Shown: one piece after another, positions 24,501 to 32,000 of the stretch
How the letters are laid out: each line of letters begins with the position of its first letter
How positions within the stretch are numbered: position 1 is the stretch's first letter
NCBI GenBank assembly: GCA_024734495.1
Contig: JALMQS010000075.1
Coordinates: 3,650,935 to 3,714,934 of the forward strand
Reading direction: 5' to 3'
DNA from: Forficula auricularia
Lineage: Eukaryota > Arthropoda > Insecta > Dermaptera > Forficulidae
Length of the DNA: 64,000 bases
The notes under the pieces: model-generated
The model's database searches: none
Told to the model about the DNA's origin: nothing
The model's input: only the letters and a program-made list of their open reading frames with translations
Program-made: the position numbers and the translations under genes

Positions 24501-27500
24501 GACACCAGAGCAAAGTAATAAATGATCATACAAGTTTTCAATAAAAACAGAAGTGTCCCTATCGAATGACTTATAAATTGCAGTAAGGGAGAAAACAAAT
24601 GATGAAGTAGAAAACTGGACAAAAATAGAGTTACATTCATCAATAATGTCAATGTCAACTTTGGATACCTGAATATCATTTAAACAATAAATAGATACTC
24701 CTTCAGCTCTATTTTCAGCATTATTAGATGCAAAATTCTGATATCCTGGTAAGTCAAACATTATACTATTGTCATTCCAAGTCTCAGTCAAAACGATCAC
24801 ATGAAATTTTATACTAGAAGAACTCAAATAAGCCATGAACCTATCAAAGTTTCTCTTGATACTCCTAATATTAACATTAATAATATTCAAACCATTCCGA
24901 TTTATAATAATAGGTTCAGCGTCTTGAATGGTGATATCACATATATTTTCAGTAATTGAACAAGAATCAAGAATATCATCCATCGAAAACATCAAGAAAC
25001 ATAACACAAAAGCATCCAGATTGTTTCAGAAAACTAGATTCAAACAAAAAATAAGATTCCAAGAATAGCCATAATTTCAAAATCAGAACAAAATTACACC
25101 ACAGAATATTTATTAAAAATTTACAAATAATAGAAATGATAATATAGTCAAATCTAGAAGGTATTAACGTATTAACAATAAACCAAAAATAATTCCTTAA
25201 TAATTTGCGGGTGTAATAAAGAAAACAGCAATTCAACATAATCAGAACAATGCTTAAAAATAATTTAAAGTTATAGTAATGGAGCAAACACAAAATAGTT
25301 AGATTAATATCCAAAAACGATTTAAGGGAAATCAAGTATGATAAACAATTCAAGATAACCAAATATGAATATAAAACTGGTTTGAAAAAAGAAAAGAGAA
25401 AGGTAAAACAACAAGTCAAAATAACAAAATTAAAATATAATTTTAATTTAACGAAAAATAGGTAACAGGGAAAAAAATTTATAAAAATAATTGAATTGAA
25501 ATCCCAGGGCAATTTAGGGAAAATAAAACTGGGAAAATAATAGATCAGAATAATAGGAAAAAAGTGGAAAAGTAGCTTAAAGAAAAAGACGAAACAGGTG
25601 AGAGACAGGGAGCTCATTGAAAATTCTTGAGATCATCAATGCTGCTCAGATGAACGACCCGTTGACCCTCCTTAGCTCGTACAAGAATCCGTCCATCAAC
25701 TACCCAAAGAAACTTCAGTTTATCGATTTTACGAAGCTCATTTGCCTTGCTATAGATGTATTTATTGTCAGACGACAGAGCCTCACTTACATAGATTGGC
25801 GTTGGATCATTCTCCTGCCAGCCAATGTCATTCGTGGAGAGGTTCCTCTTCACTCTCAATTTTTGAGGAGAACGTCCCGCACCCGCTTATGGACAAACTT
25901 TACAAGAATAGGCGCTGGACTTTGGCCCATCGGAGTCCTGCGTTTGGGGCCTACTCGTGCAGCCGAGGAGATGTTGTCTAAAGTCAAGTCAAGATGGATG
26001 GATTTGGCAATATCGATCACCAGCTGCTCAGGATCCTCTAGGTTCTTATATGGAAGGCCCCGGATCTCCAAGGTATTCGCATTAGTAAGAGAAGCCTGCT
26101 CGACCCTGTTGACTCGATCAAGGGCTGATTTGAGCTGACGCCTTAGCTCTATATTTTCCGCCTCCGTCGACTCGACCCGCATTGAGAGGCCAGAAACATC
26201 ACTCGAGAGGGTGTCCAGTTTCGTTGATAAATCCGCCACAGAACTGAGACAAAAATCCAATGACTTCATAATCTCTTCATTCTTCTTCAAAATTTCCTGG
26301 TTTTGCTTAAAAAGCATCTCCATTGTCACAGGGGGCAGGTTTCCACTGTGAGAAAGCAAAGGTTCAGACGTCCTAGGTGAGGTAGGGGAGGCAAGGCATC
26401 CAGTTTTTGTACAGCCAGGGCAATGCCACGATTTGCCTAGTCTCTTAAGTTATTCTTTTTAGTCTTAAGATACGATTTTCTAGAAGCGACTCTGGCGATG
26501 GTCGTCAAGCAATTATCGCGGAGAAAAGACTGTTTTTTTTTAATGAGATCGAATGCGCCCCGCACCAAGAAGATGAAGCCCCTTTGGATCTCGAAGACCC
26601 TTGCATTACAGAAGAGAAGGAGAAATTGATCAAAAGAAAGGGTGGAGGCTTAGGGGTCTCACAAAATAATCAGCCGGGTCTCGAATAGAACAGCGAAAAT
26701 GAATAAAAATAGAATAAATTGAAAATAATACTGAAATTTCATCTCTATATACTTAGTATTAGTTTGAGCTCAGGAATCAGTATTTTAATGGATAACAACC
26801 TCGGTTTATAAAAGCAGTGCGTTGGATAAATGGAAAGTGACAGATTCGTTATTAGAAAAAAATTATCTTTCTTCTCTAATTTAATATAATATAATAAATA
26901 CAATAATATATATAATAAAAAAATATAATTAAAAAATAATCCAAGTGACTGTATTCTCTGAGGAGCTGCAAACCTGCAGATTTTACAAATAATCGTTAGG
27001 GATTGCGATTAAGACTTTTCTTAGAGCAGGCTACTACAACGCTCAACGTTCAACGGTAGTGTATCGTGGGGGTAGGAATATAATAACATACAAACTCGCA
27101 AAAGAAACTTTTCGCAATGATCGTTATAATCGCTTTTAGGAAAAACTACCTTTAAACTACATTCTTCTTCTTCTTAGAGTGCCATGCCCGAAGCGGGCGT
27201 CGGCTCCTCTCCACATATACCTGTGCTGAGTATGTTTAGTTGTTTTACACAGATATACGGGGCTTACTTTTTAACGCCGGCTCCGAACGGCTAGTTTGGA
27301 GAGGTTGACCTACTACTTTGGTAGGTTGCCAATGCTTTCCAAGAAAACTACATAGACTTCTTTATAAAAATATTTACACATATAATTTGAATAAATTTGT
27401 AGAAAAAATCTATTTTATTATGTGGAAAATTGATGGAAAAGCCATCGAAATCCGAATAAAGGGTTCTTCTGAAACGTCGATTTTTAAGAGAATGGAAATG

Positions 27501-28975
27501 ACATTCCAAAAAATTATTTTTTCGGAATTTATACTTTTAATTATTCTTGGGTTTCCATCAATTCTCCATTGAGTCTACCAGTCAGTCACAAAAAGAAAAT
27601 ACATACTTCAAGTTATTTTATTATTAATATTTTTTTTTCAGCATTCTCCTATAATTGATTTCTATCCAGAAGATTTCAAAATTGATCTGAATGGAAAGAA
27701 ATATGCCTGGCAAGGCGTTGCTCTATTACCATTCGTTGAAGAAAAACGCCTTTTCAAAGCTTTGGAAGATTATTATCCTCTTTTAACAACTGAAGAAATA
27801 AATAAGAATATTTTATTTGTTTAATTTTCCTTATTTATAGAATTGTACAAAATTATTATATAAATATTTGTTTTAGTAAAACGAAATATTCGTGGGGATG
27901 ATCGTCTTTATGTAATGCCTGGTAATAAGCATGGCTTTCAATTACTTTCTGGCTTATATTCAAATGACACTCCACCTACCGATGAAGTTGAGGTTTGCAT
28001 TGATGGAATGCGTGGAAGGGTTCTCTTATCCTCTGATTACACTCCTTTTAATGGGTAATTTTTAACTTTAATTTTCATAAAACAAGTAGATTATAATGAA
28101 AGGAAGTCCATAAATTATTTTATTTTATTTTTATTCAATTTCCGACGTTTCGGAGACTTATTTCTCTCCTTCTTCAGGGTATTGAATAGTTATTGATGGG
28201 TGATTATAACTCGGTTCCCATTTGTCTCTTCTTTTAGTGATAGCAACAATATTACAATATTTTCCAAACCAAGTACACTTATGGTATAATGTTGGAAAAT
28301 ATTGTAATATGTTGCCATCACTGAAGGAGAGAGACAAATGGGAACTGAGTGATATTCACCCATCAATAACTAAAAATAAAAAAATAAAATAAAAAATAAC
28401 TATTCAATCCCCTGAAGAAGTAGAGAAAAAGTCTCCGAAACGTCGGAAATTGAATAAAAATAAATTGAAAAGTTTTTTTTTTGCCGAGAGTAGCAGAGTT
28501 GTTGATTCACAAAGAGAAACAAAGAGGTTGTCCTCTGCTTGATGCAAATAACATACCACACATATATATCGAAATTATATATCTGTATATATATATTATT
28601 TATTTGTTTGAGACTATAGTTTCGAAAGTTTTTAAGGAGTTTGGTGTTGGTACTTGGTGAAACATTTTTAAAGTTATTGGATAAAAAATACTTGGCAGGT
28701 TTAACATTAAGGGGAGAATCTCCAAAAAAAAAGATTCTCCAAAAATAAATTCGTTTTATTTTTTATATCTTAATGTGAAACCTACCAAGTATTTTTATCC
28801 AATAATTATAGTTTCGAAGGCTTGGCCCTCATCATGAATCATTTTTAATTATAAATATTATTTTTCATGGGGGTCAATACCGTATGGATATTGAAAATTT
28901 TCGATCTTTACTTAGCTGGGAGCCAGAAAACTATAGTCTCAAACAAATAAATAATATATATACAGATATATAATT

Positions 28976-29060
<85 letters not shown>

Positions 29061-32000
29061 ATCTTTTTTGCATCAAGCAGAAGACAACCTCTTTGTTTCT
29101 CTTTGTAAATAAAAATTAAATTAAATAATTTATGGACTGCCTTTCATTATAATCTACTTATTTCCGTCTTTCTAAGAAAATAAATAAAATTTTCATAAAA
29201 CAATTACAATAACACTAACACCAATTTTGAAATTTTTTTTAGTGTTCTTGATTCCCCGATTAACTATCTTCCAAAAGTAGAGAATAATCAAGTAGCAAGG
29301 TAAGTTTAAATGTTTTCTTCTAACTGTTCAGAATCAATATTTATTGGCAAAAATCATAATAGGAGTGAAATCTCTTCGAGATGAATAGAATTTATTGCAT
29401 TTAAAATTAAGCGAATTCACCCGATTTGACAAAAATCACCTGCTTTCGATTCTCGATCGAATCAAATACAGGAAACTTATGATTAATTAATAGCAAACAC
29501 CTAACATAAGTGTTAACAGATCTAGCGCGCTCGACTGGGAGATTGAATAAATAACATCTCAGATTACAAATTCATTTGGTGATCCATATCAGTGTTTGAT
29601 ATAAAAAGCGTCATGCGGGCTAAACGCGAAATGATCCTGGATTATAGCTAAATGGATCATATATTTTTCATTCTCTCTTGGTCCAGACTTAAGACTCAGC
29701 AGACTCCAATAGCTTCAACCAGTAGTAGTCTCGCGATATATATCTTGTTTAAAAGCGCGATCAAAAACAATTCTCGTTAATATGTTAATTATTCTTTGAT
29801 ATATTAATGAGAAAATAATAAATTTATTTAAATATTTGGGTTATAATTATAAAAATAACCATAAAAAATACTAATTACTAATTCTTTACAATAATTTACA
29901 AGCCAATCAGATGACAGGCACTGAAAGTCCCATCCCAGTGGCTCCATTTACCATTTACCGTTTGTTAGTGGTAAAAAGCATTTACGTTGCGACATACAAC
30001 CGGCCGTTAGAATATCTATTTCGAACTTGTTACCTTTATCGTCCGAAACATTGCATTTGTACAGATCGCTTTTTAGATATGTCAAAGTACTCATCATTGA
30101 TTAAATAAGTATGATTAGTGCGGAACTTTTATGTAAAATTGATTTGCGATTAAAACAAATTACTGGAAACCACTCTGCAGATTTCAGAAACGTAGATATT
30201 ATTTTGATAGGAGATTTGCGACAATTGCCACCTGTAAGAGCTACACCAATTTATAAGCCGGTTAGAACCCGCTTAGTTGGGCCACATTTATGGAGAAAAT
30301 TAAAACATCTACAACTAAATATGGAAACACCATTGATGCAGTTTTTCAAGATATTCACAAAATATTGAATCACAAATTTACGTGTCTTATTTCAGTTATC
30401 ACAAACCTATAATTTCTATGATACAAACACAATAGATCTCAATTGTTTACATATTTTTGAATACATATTCTGTAAATTTTTTATAATTTATTTATAAATT
30501 TATTATTTGCAATAAATTTATTATTTGAAAAAAATTCTGTTTCCGACATCTTCTTATTTCATTATTATAATTGATTTTTTTTATTCAATATTTTTTATTT
30601 TTATTATTTTATTATTTGTAATCAATGGACAATGCATATCAACGACGAAGAAGCAAAGCTTCTACCGACAGTCCCACGACTGTCTGTATTTTTTTTCACG
30701 CTTTCACTGTTAACTTTAGTAAATGCATGCATTGACTAGTAAGTGTATGCATATACGAAATTAAAAATTATAAATAGTTTTTTAACCAATATGAATTTAA
30801 ACAATAATAGGGGGGGGCGTGAAATATTGACTTTGGCTCCAAGGGGGCCGCGACTTCAAAAGTTTAAGAAGCACTGTTCTAGAGTATTAGAATATGCTCT
30901 TCTACATTTTGAGATTGTTTTAATAAAAGAACTGTATTCATTTAATACAAAAAATCACTCAATAAATTGTATATGTGTATGTTTATTTGCATCATGCAGA
31001 GGACATGTTGATTTAATCTTAAGATTATCTATTAATTACTTCTTTTTTTCATTCTAGTGTTCGTTATCGGGATCCCAAATATCCAGAAACATTTATATTT
31101 CCAGCTATACGCCTTAAAGGAGCCAAGTAAGTGATTTGTGAATTTATTTTAATTATTTAAAAATACTCATATTTTTTGTTATATTATTACTCTTTATTTA
31201 TAATTTAATTTTCTTTTTTTTTAGGAAACCTGATATTGTTTTGAAGCCATCAGATTTAAATACGGCTGATAGTCAGAATTGGCGAGTGCAAATTGGTATG
31301 GCTCCGTCTACGCAAAGGGCTTTTCTTTCAACACCTGGGCATCGGATTGTCAGGTAATTAATTAAATTATTGTTTTAGTTTTTATACTAAAATGAATAAT
31401 AATTCTTATTTGAAAATAATATTTTCTTTGCCTTAAGGACGTTCCCTAATATAGCTCAGATGCAGTCGCTCTTTTCCCTACTCTCACAACATGCGCAGAA
31501 AGGCAAAAATATTTTCACTGCCTCGTTTCTCGGATCTGGCAACATTGCATTCTTACCGACGTTAAAAGACAAAGAATAAAAAAAAAAAATACTTCATGAA
31601 ACAGCTCAATGCGAAATTCCAGATGAGAACAGTGTAGTTAGGTTGAGGAAATTAGCTAAATATCTCAAATCCACCAGCTGCAGAAGTTTTTTAGATATGA
31701 AAAAATTGAATTATTTTAGTGCGACGTTGCCAAGTCGCCATCTCTCACTTGCCATGCCATGAGAGAAAAATGAAAACCATCAAAAGTACCTAACATTTTT
31801 CATACAAAACGAATACCGCTTGATACAATTATTTTAACAGAAAAATATTTGTTATATCTTCATTTAATGATTCTCAGTTTTTCAAAATAATTTCAAGAAA
31901 ATTACGATTGTTGTTTAATGAAACAGTCGCTTTAACATCAATCGGGATAGGGTTCGCGTGTTAAATATGCAAATTTCAAAGGTCACAATTTACAAATTTA

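Larger units (their letters stand above)
21633..26526 (-). mobile_element. Two-ORF LINE (CR1/Jockey superfamily), nearly full length
   Basis: Fills most of intron 12. On the - strand: ORF1 with coiled coil (26359-25614), an inter-ORF gap of ~600 bp, ORF2 with endonuclease and reverse transcriptase (25007-21998), and a 3' tail of AAATA repeats (21633-21675). The exact 5' end is unclear. At least three frameshifts. Confidence 0.85.
28086..29187. mobile_element. Palindromic hammerhead element, family B, copy 2, with nested family A
   Basis: Flanked by a 16-bp duplication AATTTTCATAAAACAA (28070-28085, 29188-29203) in intron 14. Arms match copy 1. The left arm has an intact antisense core (28144-28177); the right arm (28402-28447) has CTGAAGA and GAAACGTC with a damaged stem II. 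A family A element with an AT microsatellite is inserted at about 28467-29107. The 3' end CTTATTTCCGTC resembles Penelope tails. Confidence 0.78.

Noticed and set aside
24976..25617. 213-codon Phe/Leu/Ile-rich open frame, apparently a membrane protein
   Set aside because: It lies in the AT-rich gap between ORF1 and ORF2 of a LINE; hydrophobic residues follow from T-rich codons.
25617..26138. 173-codon + strand open frame
   Set aside because: Antisense shadow of the LINE ORF1 coiled-coil region.
21990..26360. Treating the LINE proteins in XRN2 intron 12 as host genes
   Set aside because: Endonuclease, reverse transcriptase and frameshifts identify a defective retrotransposon.
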